This document shows, in pieces, positions 1-9,013 of a stretch of DNA of 64,000 nt; the stretch's first letter is position 1; each line of letters opens with the position of its first letter. The notes beneath the pieces were generated by a model. The model was not told the origin of the DNA and searched no databases. It saw nothing but the letters and a program-made list of their open reading frames with translations. The translations under genes were made by a program, and so were the position numbers. The stretch comes from Desulfobacteraceae bacterium (lineage in GTDB: Bacteria; Desulfobacterota; DSM-4660; Desulfatiglandales; Desulfatiglandaceae), in NCBI GenBank assembly GCA_030613055.1, contig JAUWMR010000012.1, positions 23,206 to 87,205 of the forward strand, in the 5' to 3' direction.

Positions 1-191
1 AGATTTTCAGCGCCATAAAGGCCCTTTTGAAGGAGAGGGGTGTTAAAGAAAAGCTTGAAGATTTAGAAAAAAGAGCCAGGGTATTTCGAGGGGATGCAGA
101 AATATTACTCCTTCACGATGATCCTGATAAGCTGAAAGAAGAAAGTTCGCACCTTTTTTACTCGACCGAGGAATCAGAGGAGTTTGATTGA
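1..191 (+). CDS. C-terminal fragment of an unidentified protein (5' end outside window)
   Basis: An open frame runs from base 3 to a TGA at 189-191 and gives 62 residues with no start inside the window. The tail is charged and helical-looking (it ends STEESEEFD), with a stretch reading RGVKEKLEDLEKRARV. I do not recognise the family. It converges on rapZ, whose stop lies only ten bases downstream on the opposite strand. That it is coding is inferred only from its open frame running in from the edge and its sensible amino-acid composition. Confidence 0.45.
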   Translation, partial: IFSAIKALLKERGVKEKLEDLEKRARVFRGDAEILLLHDDPDKLKEESSHLFYSTEESEEFD

Positions 192-201
192 CAAGGTTTG
201 A

Positions 202-1083
202 TCAGCCCAGCTCGATATCCCGATGTGTCAGCGTAATCTCGCGGTTTAGATGCGTCAGGCGTGATTGGATCTCTTCTGCCATCGTTACCGAACGGTGTCG
301 TCCTCCGGTGCATCCCACGGCAATGGCCAAATAGGATTTGCCTTCCTTTTCAAAAAGCGGGATCAAATATTCGAGGAGGGAACAGTATCTGTCAAGAAAC
401 TCCTGTGTCTCATCCCATTTCTTCACAAATTGTTGTACCTGTTCATTCAGGCCATCTAATTTTTTTAGTTCGGGAATAAAGAATGGATTAGGGATAAATC
501 GGACATCCACAAGCAGGTCTGATTCAAGGGGTATACCATACTTGAAACCGAACGAAAGGATGGCAATCCGCATCCTCTCTGTCTTAAGGCCCCTGTATGC
601 ATGCCGAACAATAAGCTCTTTAAGCTCGTGAACAGTGTAGTGCGATGTGTCTATGATCTTGCTTGCAGATGCCCTTAATTCCTTGAGTTGCTCCTTTTCT
701 GTCCTGATACTGTTTAACAGATTGTTTTGCTTACTGGCTGGATGCTGTCTGCGTGTCTGGCTATAGCGTTTCAATAAAATATCTTCTGAGGCCTCCAGGA
801 ATAAGACCTCCATATTGTAGCCCTCCTCCTGTAGCCCGGCAAATATCTCCAGGTATTTTTCAAGGAATTTTTTCTGCCTGAGATCAATGCCCAGCGCGAG
901 TTTCTGGATTTCTGAAACGCCTCCGGAACCGAGTTCTAAGAATTTCGGCAGCAGCGTGATAGGCATGTTGTCCACGCAGAAATATCCTGCATCCTCAAGG
1001 GCATTGATAGCTATGCTTTTCCCTGAGCCGGAAAGACCCGTAATTATGATAATGCTCAGGTTTTTGACTTTGTCTAATATCAT
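202..1083 (-). CDS. rapZ: RNase adapter protein RapZ / YvcJ-type P-loop nucleotide-binding protein
   Basis: This 293-residue protein has the length and both halves of the RapZ family. A Walker A loop GLSGSGKS lies at residues 16-23, followed by the DNMP motif. The C-terminal half carries the family signature GCTGGRHRSV at about 257-266. In enterobacteria RapZ guides RNase E to the small RNA GlmZ and so controls GlmS, tuning glucosamine-6-phosphate supply; in Gram-positives the homologue YvcJ binds nucleotides. Here it sits next to an amino-sugar gene group transcribed the other way, which fits a role in cell-wall precursor control, though the partner RNA is unknown. The start is an ATG at 1083. 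Family assignment is secure; the regulatory target is inference. Confidence 0.93.
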   Translation of the reverse strand: MILDKVKNLSIIIITGLSGSGKSIAINALEDAGYFCVDNMPITLLPKFLELGSGGVSEIQKLALGIDLRQKKFLEKYLEIFAGLQEEGYNMEVLFLEASEDILLKRYSQTRRQHPASKQNNLLNSIRTEKEQLKELRASASKIIDTSHYTVHELKELIVRHAYRGLKTERMRIAILSFGFKYGIPLESDLLVDVRFIPNPFFIPELKKLDGLNEQVQQFVKKWDETQEFLDRYCSLLEYLIPLFEKEGKSYLAIAVGCTGGRHRSVTMAEEIQSRLTHLNREITLTHRDIELG

Positions 1084-1836
1084 TTTTCAAAGCCGGCTAT
1101 GGTAAAGGCCGTTCATCAAGAAGCCATATCCAACTAATACAGGCTTGCGTGAGATCTCAATTTAACTGAATTCAAAGGTTGTTTTCAATGAAAAAATGCT
1201 TTTGCCGTATCAATTGCGGCTTCCTTAAGCTGTAATCGTTCACCGTCCCCTGCAGGAGCGGATTTATCTGCGATTTTCGTAATAGCTTAGCCCTTTGAAA
1301 ACAGGACCGGGACGTGGGGGCCTCTTTTTTAAAAGCCGCATCACAAATTCACCTAATGCCAGCAACACGCCCCCTGGGCTTTGACCATGGGCTCGAAAAA
1401 GGCAGGGATGACGGTCTTAATCATGAAGATTCCTGTATGCGGCTGTCCGTTGCTTGAATTTCAGGTCCTAACTGCCGTGCCATGTAATGATGTAAGCATA
1501 TGCGGCTTATAAAAAAGAGATCCCCATATCCCCGCAATTCGTAATCTGTTTTTTCAAAGTGCTAAAATGTTACCGATTTTCAAATGGCGTTAATGTCCCA
1601 GGTCGCGGTTAAAACCGCTCCTACAGCAGGTTTATAATTCAGCCTGTGAGCAGTTACCAAAAGGAATTTATCAGAGACTAAGAACTTGACAAAGAATTGA
1701 GTTCCCCATATATGTGATTTCAAATTTAAGAAATAGGTAACACTTTAGTTTTTTGAAGAAAAAGCATGGATTATAGGGCATGCCTGCCGGGCTGCGGACA
1801 GGTCTGAACCTGTAAATGCCTACAAGGAGGGAGTAG
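1084..1836. other. Intergenic region with dispersed repeat remnants, no gene seen
   Basis: This 750-base gap between divergent genes holds no convincing reading frame. It carries degenerate repeats shared with other gaps. A segment at about 1508-1573 (AAAAAAGAGATCCCCAT ... GTTTTCAAAGTGCTAAAATGTTAC) matches about 22587-22650 and appears inverted at about 1281-1336. A GCAGGAGCGGATTTATC segment near 1253 recurs near 5822. GGTCGCGGTTAAAACCGCTC lies near 1602. The promoter of rapZ must lie at its left end, but I cannot point to it. Confidence 0.6.
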
Positions 1837-3105
1837 TTGGAACTTAAACCCAGGTGCCAGGATAAAACAATACAGCTCCTTGAAAAAGGAGTGGATATCC
1901 CTAACGCCCTGTCCATTGATATCGGTGAGGAAGTCAATGTGGATCGGATTTCAGGGAATGGCGTAAAGATATATCCTGGTTGTCGCATTTATGGTGAAAA
2001 AACAGTCATCTCGGAAGGCGCCAGGATTGGGCGCGAAGGCCCCGTAACTATTGAGAACTGCCAGGTCGGCCCCCAGGTTGAATTGAAAGGGGGATATTTT
2101 AACAGTGCAGTTTTTCTGGAAAAATCAAGCATGGGTTTTGGCGCTCACGTGCGTGAGGGTTGTATCCTCGAGGAACAGGCAAACGGGGCCCACTGCGTTG
2201 GCCTGAAGCAGACCATCCTGCTGCCCTTTGTTACTCTCGGCAGCCTGATTAATTTCTGCGACTGCCTTATGTCCGGCGGTACCAGCCGAAAGAACCACAG
2301 CGAAGTCGGCAGTTCATACATCCATTTCAACTTCACCCCTGATGCTGACAAGACAACTCCATCGCTCATTGGGGATGTGCCCCGTGGTGTAATGCTCAAC
2401 CAGCGCCCGATCTTTTTGGGTGGCCAGGGCGGCATAGTAGGGCCGATACGCCTTGGCTACGGCAATGTGGTCTCAGCCGGCACAATTCTTCGCAGAGACT
2501 ACACCGAGGACAATAAGCTGATTATTGGAAAAAGCTATCATGGTGCTGTAATTGACTTTGTTCCCAGGGTGTATCGTAATCTTTCTCGTATAGTGGAAAA
2601 CAACATTCTTTACATGGCCAATCTGATGGCGCTCGAGCAATGGTACATTAATATACGCAGGCCTTTTTTCAGTGCTCAGGAATTTGGCGAGCTGGTTTAT
2701 GCCGGAGCGCTCGACAAGCTGATGCTGGCCAAAAATGAACGCATCAAACGGCTTAAGGCCATGGCCGATAACATGTCATTGTCGACTGAAAAAGGCAGAC
2801 CCAATGACAAAGTGGCCGCTGCCAGGGGTGAGCTCCGCGACAAGATCGAGGATGTCTGTGAATTGTTCACAGGGAATCTTGCCAACACTGCAGGTGTTGA
2901 GCAGCGCGACAATTTTTTAGCTTCATTTCGTGATCAAATGAAAAAAAATACAGGGACCTACATCGAGGTTGTTCAAAACCTGCCGGCCTTTGTTGCGAAA
3001 GAGGGAACTTTGTGGCTCGATCTGATTGTTGACCGTTTTTGCGGCCGTGCGTCTGCGATGTTGCCTTTGCTGGACTTATTCGAAAAAAGGATAATTCAGA
3101 GATAG
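1837..3105 (+). CDS. Left-handed beta-helix (hexapeptide-repeat) protein, UDP-GlcNAc pyrophosphorylase-like
   Basis: This 422-residue protein begins with a TTG codon. An in-frame TAG lies directly upstream and AAGGAGG at 1823-1829 gives seven-base spacing, so the start is well fixed. Residues of about 40-240 show the glycine/isoleucine-rich, turn-by-turn pattern of hexapeptide acyl/nucleotidyl transferases (for example GNGVKIYPGCRIYGEKTVI and IGPIRLGYGNVVSAGTILR-like turns). The rest is helical. Similar proteins are often annotated as UDP-N-acetylglucosamine pyrophosphorylase, but I see no N-terminal nucleotidyltransferase signature of GlmU. The following glmM and NagB-like genes place it in amino-sugar metabolism. 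The exact reaction is not shown by the sequence. Confidence 0.72.
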   Translation: MELKPRCQDKTIQLLEKGVDIPNALSIDIGEEVNVDRISGNGVKIYPGCRIYGEKTVISEGARIGREGPVTIENCQVGPQVELKGGYFNSAVFLEKSSMGFGAHVREGCILEEQANGAHCVGLKQTILLPFVTLGSLINFCDCLMSGGTSRKNHSEVGSSYIHFNFTPDADKTTPSLIGDVPRGVMLNQRPIFLGGQGGIVGPIRLGYGNVVSAGTILRRDYTEDNKLIIGKSYHGAVIDFVPRVYRNLSRIVENNILYMANLMALEQWYINIRRPFFSAQEFGELVYAGALDKLMLAKNERIKRLKAMADNMSLSTEKGRPNDKVAAARGELRDKIEDVCELFTGNLANTAGVEQRDNFLASFRDQMKKNTGTYIEVVQNLPAFVAKEGTLWLDLIVDRFCGRASAMLPLLDLFEKRIIQR

Positions 3106-3109
3106 TCAA

Positions 3110-3300
3110 ACAGTTGAGTTGTTGAGTCCCCGCCTGCCGTCCTGCGGGCAGGGTTGAGTCGTAAAACAAGTCCCGCTTCGGCGGGAGTAGAGATTCAACT
3201 ATATTAAGTGTCCGATTTTTAGGCATACGATATGAATTCAAATAATAACAGCCACTTAACTACTTAACAAATCAACTACTTAACGAAGTCCGCAATTACA
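3110..3300. repeat. Short palindromic repeats between the hexapeptide gene and glmM
   Basis: The gap holds a palindrome around CCTGCCG-CCTGC-GGGCAGG at about 3128-3153, a second one TCCCGC-TTC-GGCGGGA at about 3171-3187, and runs of AACTACTTAAC / GTTGAGTTGTTGAG. The last recur as inverted repeats at about 29513-29668. These are members of dispersed intergenic families. Confidence 0.6.
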
Positions 3301-3330
3301 TAGATCCATCAGGATTAAGGAGAGAAACAC

Positions 3331-4680
3331 ATGGGTAAATTGTTCGGAACCGACGGAATCAGGGGGGAAGCCAATCGCCACCCAATGGACGCTGCCATGG
3401 CCTTTTCCGTAGGCCAGGCCGTTACACATCTGCTAAGAAAAGAGCATCGCCGTATACGGGTTATCATTGGCAAAGACACACGAATTTCCGGTTATATGCT
3501 GGAGAGTTCGCTTGAATCGGGAATAACCTCCATGGGAGGGAATCCCTATCTGGTCGGTGTGTTGCCAACTCCCGGTATCGCGTTCATCACACAAAGCATG
3601 CGGGCCGATGCAGGTATCGTGATTTCAGCATCGCACAACCCATACCAGGACAATGGTATCAAGATATTTTCAGGTGATGGTTATAAATTATCCGATGAGC
3701 AGGAAGAGATTATTGAAAATCTTATCTTAGAGGGAAAACTGCCCGAAATGGTGCCCCGCGCCAGGGAGATGGGCCGCGCAAAGCGAATTGACGATGTTCT
3801 CGGCAGGTACATTGTTTTTTTGAAAAACACATTTCCACGCAATCTGTCAATGGAGGGGATGAAGATTGTTATGGATGTTGCCAACGGTGCTGCTTATAAA
3901 GTGGCCCCCGAGGCATTTATCGAGATGGGAGCTGATGTCCAGGTTATCCATGACAGCCCTGATGGGATCAATATCAACGATCAATGCGGCTCGCAATATA
4001 CAAAAGACCTCAAAAGGCGGGTTATTGAAAGCGGCGCTGCCATTGGCCTGGCCTTTGATGGTGACGCCGACCGTTTAATAGCAGTAGATGAAAGAGGAAA
4101 TGAGATAACCGGTGACCAGATTTTGATCATTTGCGCCAAAATGCTCAAAGATCAGGGCAAGCTATTGAACGACATGGTTGTCAGCACCGTGATGAGCAAT
4201 CTGGGGCTTGGCATCGCCTGCAAGAAGTATGGGTTCAGGGGCCATGCCTCCAGGGTTGGTGACCGCTATGTCCTGGAGGATATGAAACGGTTAGGCGCGG
4301 TAATTGGGGGCGAGGATTCAGGCCACATCATTTTTCTCAACCATCACACCACAGGTGATGGCATAGTCACCGCCATGCAACTGATCGCGGCGATGATCAG
4401 GGAGGACAAAATGCTTTCGGAACTGGCCGCGATGATGGACATTTATCCTCAAAAGCTGATCAATGTTGAGGTAAAGGAAAAGCCGGAGATTTCTACGGTA
4501 CTACAGGTAGTGGAGGCAATCAAAGACGTGGAAACCGAATTAGGCGATCAGGGCCGTGTATTGGTACGTTACTCCGGGACACAAAACGTCTGTCGTGTAA
4601 TGGTAGAGGGCCCAAGCGAAGATCAGACAGATAAATATTGCGAACAGATTGCAGATGTGATCAAAGCTGTTCTCGGGTGA
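3331..4680 (+). CDS. glmM: Phosphoglucosamine mutase GlmM
   Basis: The protein interconverts glucosamine-6-phosphate and glucosamine-1-phosphate on the way to UDP-GlcNAc. At 449 residues it matches the family's normal length. It opens with the typical MGKLFGTDGIRG. The phosphoserine loop ISASHNP places the catalytic serine at residue 101. The metal loop DGDADR follows at about residue 245, the substrate loop GGEDSGH lies further on, and the C-terminal phosphate-binding RYSGTQN motif is present. A ribosome site (AAGGAGAG) precedes the ATG. It probably forms one transcript with the NagB-like gene 53 bases downstream and may be joined to the hexapeptide gene upstream. Confidence 0.97.
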   Translation: MGKLFGTDGIRGEANRHPMDAAMAFSVGQAVTHLLRKEHRRIRVIIGKDTRISGYMLESSLESGITSMGGNPYLVGVLPTPGIAFITQSMRADAGIVISASHNPYQDNGIKIFSGDGYKLSDEQEEIIENLILEGKLPEMVPRAREMGRAKRIDDVLGRYIVFLKNTFPRNLSMEGMKIVMDVANGAAYKVAPEAFIEMGADVQVIHDSPDGININDQCGSQYTKDLKRRVIESGAAIGLAFDGDADRLIAVDERGNEITGDQILIICAKMLKDQGKLLNDMVVSTVMSNLGLGIACKKYGFRGHASRVGDRYVLEDMKRLGAVIGGEDSGHIIFLNHHTTGDGIVTAMQLIAAMIREDKMLSELAAMMDIYPQKLINVEVKEKPEISTVLQVVEAIKDVETELGDQGRVLVRYSGTQNVCRVMVEGPSEDQTDKYCEQIADVIKAVLG

Positions 4681-4733
4681 TGTTGCATTTTTAACAGGCC
4701 CCTGGCTCTCAGCGATTATCAAGGAGATGACGA

Positions 4734-5693
4734 ATGCCAATCAAGGTTCTCGTGACGCGAAATTTCAAGCATATGAGTGAAGTGGCAGCGGAAGTTGTCA
4801 AGAAGGGTATCATTCAAACGCTTAGAAGAAAAGAGGACTGTGTTTTAGGGTTGGCAACAGGAAATTCACCTACCGGGCTTTACAGGCATATGGCAAAGGA
4901 GGCCAACGCCGGGGAATTTGACAGCAAAAGGATCAGGAGCTTCAATCTCGATGAGTATGTGGGTCTCCCTGGCGAAAACGCACAGCAGCGTTTAATGCAT
5001 CCGGAAAGCTACTGCTATTTCATGATTCAGGAATTTTTTGGCCTCCTTAACAATAAATTTGCTGAAACCAGTGTTCCCTATGGAGGCCTGATCGATCAAA
5101 AACAGTTGGTCCATGAACTCGAAGCTCATCCCGAGGATTGGAGCGAGGTGGGGGCCGATGCAGGCAGGTCCATTGTCATTAAAGTAAAGCCGGTATCCCC
5201 GTATCTGGCGTGGATACGCAAGGACATATTAGGGGGGTACGCGCTAAAAATTAAAAAGGCCGGTGGCATTGATTTGCAGATCATCGGTGTTGGAGGTAGG
5301 GGACATGTGGCTTTCCATGAATCGGGCATCCCGATTGCCGGCAGCAAGGTTATGCTGGTAAAGCTGGACGAAAACACGGTTGCCAATGCCGTATCCGACG
5401 GCCATTTTCCCTCGAAAAATGAATGCCCCCGCTACGCCATAAGCATGGGCGCCCAGCTCGTCTACAAGGCCAAAACGGTAGTGCTACTGGCTTCAGGAAA
5501 GAGGAAGACCGAACCGGTTGCTGACTCATTATTAGGAGAACCAACCCCGGATGTCCCAATATCCTATGGGCAAAAGTATGCTGAAAAAGGCGGCAATCTG
5601 ATTTATGTGATTGATAGACATGCCGGACGACAACTGCTTAACAACAGAAAGGTTCTTATACGGAAAGGAATAAGAGTTCAAAACCTTCTGTGA
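4734..5693 (+). CDS. Glucosamine-6-phosphate deaminase-like protein (NagB family) with an insertion and an altered active-site loop
   Basis: NagB proteins convert glucosamine-6-phosphate to fructose-6-phosphate and ammonia. The phosphate loop GLATGNSPTGLY is at residues 39-50 and FNLDEY at 70-75 gives D73, the equivalent of E. coli D72. The active-site loop reads GVGGRGHVAFHE with H191 and the following Glu kept, but the Asp normally two residues before the His (GNDGH) is Arg here. About 47 extra residues lie between D73 and H191, making the protein 319 residues against about 266. It follows glmM closely with AAGGAGATGACGA before the ATG. Family membership is clear. Whether it still deaminates, or works on another sugar phosphate, is open. 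Confidence 0.82.
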   Translation: MPIKVLVTRNFKHMSEVAAEVVKKGIIQTLRRKEDCVLGLATGNSPTGLYRHMAKEANAGEFDSKRIRSFNLDEYVGLPGENAQQRLMHPESYCYFMIQEFFGLLNNKFAETSVPYGGLIDQKQLVHELEAHPEDWSEVGADAGRSIVIKVKPVSPYLAWIRKDILGGYALKIKKAGGIDLQIIGVGGRGHVAFHESGIPIAGSKVMLVKLDENTVANAVSDGHFPSKNECPRYAISMGAQLVYKAKTVVLLASGKRKTEPVADSLLGEPTPDVPISYGQKYAEKGGNLIYVIDRHAGRQLLNNRKVLIRKGIRVQNLL

Positions 5694-5858
5694 GAAAAAC
5701 CCTAAAAGCAGAACAGCGCTATTTCCGCCGTGCAATGATTATCCGATGAACTCGCCTTTTTGACTCCCCTACAAAAAATCTCGCAAATTACAAATGGTGT
5801 AACAACTGTTTAAGGGCCACTGCAGGCGCGGATTTATCCTCGATTCTTTCATGGCATG

Positions 5859-5897
5859 AAAGGAACGGGTTGTAGCCGAACCGTTCCTTTTTTTTAA
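5859..5897 (+). terminator. Rho-independent terminator downstream of the glmM-NagB group
   Basis: A perfect ten-base-pair stem (AAAGGAACGG at 5859-5868 with CCGTTCCTTT at 5881-5890) encloses a 12-base loop and runs into a T tract. It lies about 165 bases after the NagB-like stop and before the glycosyltransferase gene. Confidence 0.8.
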
Positions 5898-5966
5898 ATA
5901 TTGACACCCAGTTACGCTTTCCATATGCTATTAAATTAAAATGAAAATTCAGTCAGTGAATTCCTT

Positions 5967-7163
5967 ATGACAAGTGTTTATCAACCGTCACCTATGCTTC
6001 CCGAAAAAAGATTGAAGATTGCCATTCTTATCCGCCAGTTTGTAACAACTGGGGGAGCTGAAAAATATGCTGTGGAAGTGACCAGGCGCATGGCCCGGGA
6101 GCATGATATCCATGTATTTGCCCAGGAATGGATTTTTAACGGAGACGAGCATATCACCTTTCATAAGATCCCGAGGTTTTTCACAAGACCAAGTTTTTTG
6201 AACCAGCTTCTCTTTTCATATTTTACTCGCAGGTTCCTGGATTCCTCTTTTGATATTATCCATTCTCACGAACGCGCATGTCATTTTGATGTGTTGACAG
6301 TACATTGTCCCTGTTTTCGAACATTCATTACAATACAAAAAAGTTTCTGGCGGAGATCAGTTATCTGGCTCTCGGTAGCCTTGAGCCCCCGCAAGTTGTC
6401 CTATCTCTGGCTTGAAAAAAAGCAGTTTACATATAAAGAAGGCAGGTTTTTTATAGCAGTATCAGAGATGGTAAAGAAGAACGTCCAGGCGAACTATCCA
6501 CTCCCTGATGAATGTTTCGGAATTGCCTATCCGGGCGTGGACAGTAGCCTGACTATACGTGCGGACAGTCATCAGGGAGAGAAATCTCTCCGCTCTGAAT
6601 TTGGCATTGGATATGATGACCTGGTCATCCTGTTTGTGGGCACCGAATTCAAGAGAAAAGGCCTTGATGGGCTGCTTGAGGGATTTGCCCTTATCCGCCG
6701 TTCCGGCATGAAACTTATAGTTGCCGGTGGTGGTGAGAAAAAAAGCCATTATGCAAGGAAGGTAAAGCGTCTGGGGATTGAAAATGAAGTCTTGTTTTTA
6801 GGGCTGGTTGAAAACATAGAAGATGTATACTCTGTTGCCGATATCTATATTCTGCCGACCCTGTCAGAACCGGCAGGTATGGCGCCGTTAGAAGCCATGT
6901 TATGCGGTATTCCGACTGTTTTAAGTTGTTCCAGGTTTGCGGGCATTGCGGAATGCATAAAGAACGGGGAGGCGATTATACTTGAACGTCCTGACAATGC
7001 AGGGGAAATTGCAGATTCGTTACGCAGGTTGATGAACAGGGGTCTTAGAAACGAGTTGGGCAGGAAGGGACATCAACTGGCAGAGAAATTGACGTGGGAA
7101 AACACAACGAAGGAAACACTGGCCATGTATTACAAGGTGCTGGAAGCCAAGAGCGGCAGATGA
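5967..7163 (+). CDS. Family 4 glycosyltransferase (GT-B fold)
   Basis: This 398-residue protein has the two-domain GT-B layout. The N-terminal acceptor domain begins KIAILIRQFVTTGGAEKYAVE, with the glycine-rich loop of GT4 enzymes. The C-terminal nucleotide-sugar domain carries FVGTEFKRKGLDGLL and then EPAGMAPLEAMLCGIP, the E-x7-E motif typical of the family. It would transfer a sugar from a nucleotide donor to a lipopolysaccharide core or other glycan on the cytoplasmic face of the membrane. It stands first in a polysaccharide cluster, but the following genes face the other way. The start could instead be the ATG at 5994, as neither has a strong ribosome site. Sugar specificity cannot be read from the sequence. 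Confidence 0.88.
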   Translation: MTSVYQPSPMLPEKRLKIAILIRQFVTTGGAEKYAVEVTRRMAREHDIHVFAQEWIFNGDEHITFHKIPRFFTRPSFLNQLLFSYFTRRFLDSSFDIIHSHERACHFDVLTVHCPCFRTFITIQKSFWRRSVIWLSVALSPRKLSYLWLEKKQFTYKEGRFFIAVSEMVKKNVQANYPLPDECFGIAYPGVDSSLTIRADSHQGEKSLRSEFGIGYDDLVILFVGTEFKRKGLDGLLEGFALIRRSGMKLIVAGGGEKKSHYARKVKRLGIENEVLFLGLVENIEDVYSVADIYILPTLSEPAGMAPLEAMLCGIPTVLSCSRFAGIAECIKNGEAIILERPDNAGEIADSLRRLMNRGLRNELGRKGHQLAEKLTWENTTKETLAMYYKVLEAKSGR

Positions 7164-7184
7164 AATCATAAAAGGGCTAAAGTG

Positions 7185-7928
7185 TTACATGTTTTCCTTT
7201 TTTGCACTAACGATAATGGTTCGGCCCAGGAGCATGCCCACGGAGTTTGTTGCCTTAACCAGCCTGAAATTTTTTTCGTCCATTGTGTGATATTTTGATA
7301 TTTCCTTCTTGAGAGCTAATGTCCCTAACATTTTTACAGGTAAAAGAAAAAAGACAAGCTTTGCGATTCCCGAGCGCTGGTATCTATCGAAGGACAGGGA
7401 GACAGAGGAGAAACCTGACTCAAGCAGGGCATGAGCAAGATAGAAATACGGCACAGGGGTAATATGCCCCGTGGCAGAATGCAGCATCCTGTTTCCAACG
7501 GGCAAAGGACCGAACAGGTCCGGAAACCCGAACCACAGATAGCGAAGGCGGGAGTTAATGGTGAGGACATTGGGCGTGCTCAATATGCATATTCCACCGG
7601 GTTTGAGGACACGGTAAATTTCTGTAATTAACTCCCTGTAGTTTTCCATGTGTTCGATGAGTTCGGTTGCCGTGACAATATCAAAGGAATCATCCTGGTA
7701 AGGAAGTTTTTCGCTATTCAAATCAACCGTTTCCACGGTTTGGCCACTCAATTCCATCAGTGTGGGTGTATAATCACAGGCGTGGGATTGCACTCCAAAA
7801 TGCTCATTGAACAATTCAATAAGGCGGCCGGAGCCCGCCCCGATGTCCAGATGTGTATTCAGCGGGTTTTTCAAATGGGCTGTGTTGGCTAACCTAAAAA
7901 CCGCTTGATATATTTTTTCTGTGCTCAT
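7185..7928 (-). CDS. Class I SAM-dependent methyltransferase
   Basis: A 247-residue protein with the Rossmann-fold SAM site HLDIGAGSGRLIELF (motif I) near residue 26, the acidic post-I strand, then DIVTATELIEHMENY and the VLKPGGICILSTPN strand typical of Methyltransf_11/23. The gene begins three bases after the stop of the GT2 glycosyltransferase gene, so the two are almost certainly co-transcribed and probably act on the same glycan. The C-terminal part is basic and hydrophobic, which may help it sit at the membrane. The methyl acceptor is unknown. Confidence 0.85.
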   Translation of the reverse strand: MSTEKIYQAVFRLANTAHLKNPLNTHLDIGAGSGRLIELFNEHFGVQSHACDYTPTLMELSGQTVETVDLNSEKLPYQDDSFDIVTATELIEHMENYRELITEIYRVLKPGGICILSTPNVLTINSRLRYLWFGFPDLFGPLPVGNRMLHSATGHITPVPYFYLAHALLESGFSSVSLSFDRYQRSGIAKLVFFLLPVKMLGTLALKKEISKYHTMDEKNFRLVKATNSVGMLLGRTIIVSAKKENM

Positions 7929-7931
7929 GCC

Positions 7932-8717
7932 TTATTCTTTCTCCCCGTAAGGAAGATCGGTTCTTGAGGTGCCATACACGATAGTCTCTCTAAGCTTGGC
8001 GTATTTCATAAAAGAGCCGCCAGCATTAAGAACGGAAATTATAAACCCGTCAAAGCCCTCAAGTACACCCAATTCGAGGATGAATGTCCTCAAGAACATC
8101 CAGGAGCCGTGAGAAAGAGGTGCTAAGGGGCCTGCACGTTTCCCGTTACTTAGCATTTCCTGTGCTGCCAGGCTGGAATATGTCTCAAGCTTGTGTATAA
8201 GATCCGAGTAATTCCGAAAACTGTAATGTTCGATAGAAATGTCGAGTTCCTTAACAGGGTCATCTGAAATCCAGCTTTCGTGAACAAGATGATCGCTGAA
8301 ACGGCCCCGGCGGCGATCAACGAGACGGACGATGCGATCCGGCCACCACCCGCAATAACGGATCCAGCGGTTGTGGAAAAAGTTCTTTCTATTAAAACTA
8401 TACGCCGCAATTTCCTGTTCAGGATGAGCAATAATTTCCATGATTGTATGTTTTGTGTCCGCGGGAATCCGTTCATCCGCATCAAGTATCAGGACCCATT
8501 CGTTTTGGCAATTGTCAACCGCGAATTGTTTCTGCTTGGCATAGCCTCGCCATGGTTCAAATAGAACCCTGCATCCGAAAGAACGGGCGATGTCAACCGT
8601 GTTGTCATTGCTCCCGGAGTCCACAACCAACACCTCCTCAGCGAAGGTTACACTTTCCAGACAACGGGTAAGACGGTCTTCTTCGTCCTGGGCAATGATG
8701 GCGATTGAAAATGGCAT
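7932..8717 (-). CDS. Family 2 glycosyltransferase, WaaE/KdtX-like
   Basis: This 261-residue protein starts FSIAIIAQDEEDRLTRCLES and continues with VLVVDSGSNDNT and LILDADERI, the nucleotide-binding and DxD elements of the GT-A fold. The pattern WRGYAKQKQFAV and the CGWWPDRIVRLVDRRRGRFSD segment match the lipopolysaccharide core beta-1,4-glucosyltransferase (WaaE/KdtX) branch. Enzymes of this type add glucose to inner-core heptose at the cytoplasmic membrane. It is followed at three bases by a methyltransferase gene. The acceptor is inferred from family only. Confidence 0.87.
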   Translation of the reverse strand: MPFSIAIIAQDEEDRLTRCLESVTFAEEVLVVDSGSNDNTVDIARSFGCRVLFEPWRGYAKQKQFAVDNCQNEWVLILDADERIPADTKHTIMEIIAHPEQEIAAYSFNRKNFFHNRWIRYCGWWPDRIVRLVDRRRGRFSDHLVHESWISDDPVKELDISIEHYSFRNYSDLIHKLETYSSLAAQEMLSNGKRAGPLAPLSHGSWMFLRTFILELGVLEGFDGFIISVLNAGGSFMKYAKLRETIVYGTSRTDLPYGEKE

Positions 8718-8771
8718 TTCGCAAAGACACTCCGTATAATAGTAACAGATTAATATATCGGTGTATAATTT

Positions 8772-8950
8772 TTACCACGAAGGACACGAAGAGACAGAGT
8801 ACAAAAATATCCAATTTCCAATTATCAATAACCAATGTCCAACGAAAAATACTAAAAACTTGGACCTGCCCGCCGTACGGCAGGCGGGTATTGGATATTA
8901 TCTCACGGTCGCATCCACATTTCTTCGTGTTCTTCGTGGTGATTAATTCC
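8772..8950. repeat. Dispersed repeat, copy 1 (palindromic ends)
   Basis: The segment begins ACCACGAAGGACACGAAGAG and ends with the inverted form (TTCTTCGTGTTCTTCGTGG). Inside is TATCCAATTTCCAATTATC and an AATACCAATGTCC-like stretch. A second copy in the same orientation starts at about 9968. No coding frame in it is convincing. Confidence 0.75.
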
Positions 8951-9001
8951 CTTTCATTTTAGGCAGGGCACTGTTATGGACAGAAAGCCCCTGGTTATTG
9001 A
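8922..9001. repeat. Left arm of an 80-base inverted repeat flanking a methyltransferase gene
   Basis: The sequence from the CTTCGTGGTGAT segment through CCCTTTCATTTTA, CAGGGCACTGTTATGGACAG and CTGGTTATTGA reappears reverse-complemented at about 9907-9985 with few differences. The two arms bracket the methyltransferase gene at 9014-9877. Confidence 0.8.
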
Positions 9002-9013
9002 GAAGACAAAGTT

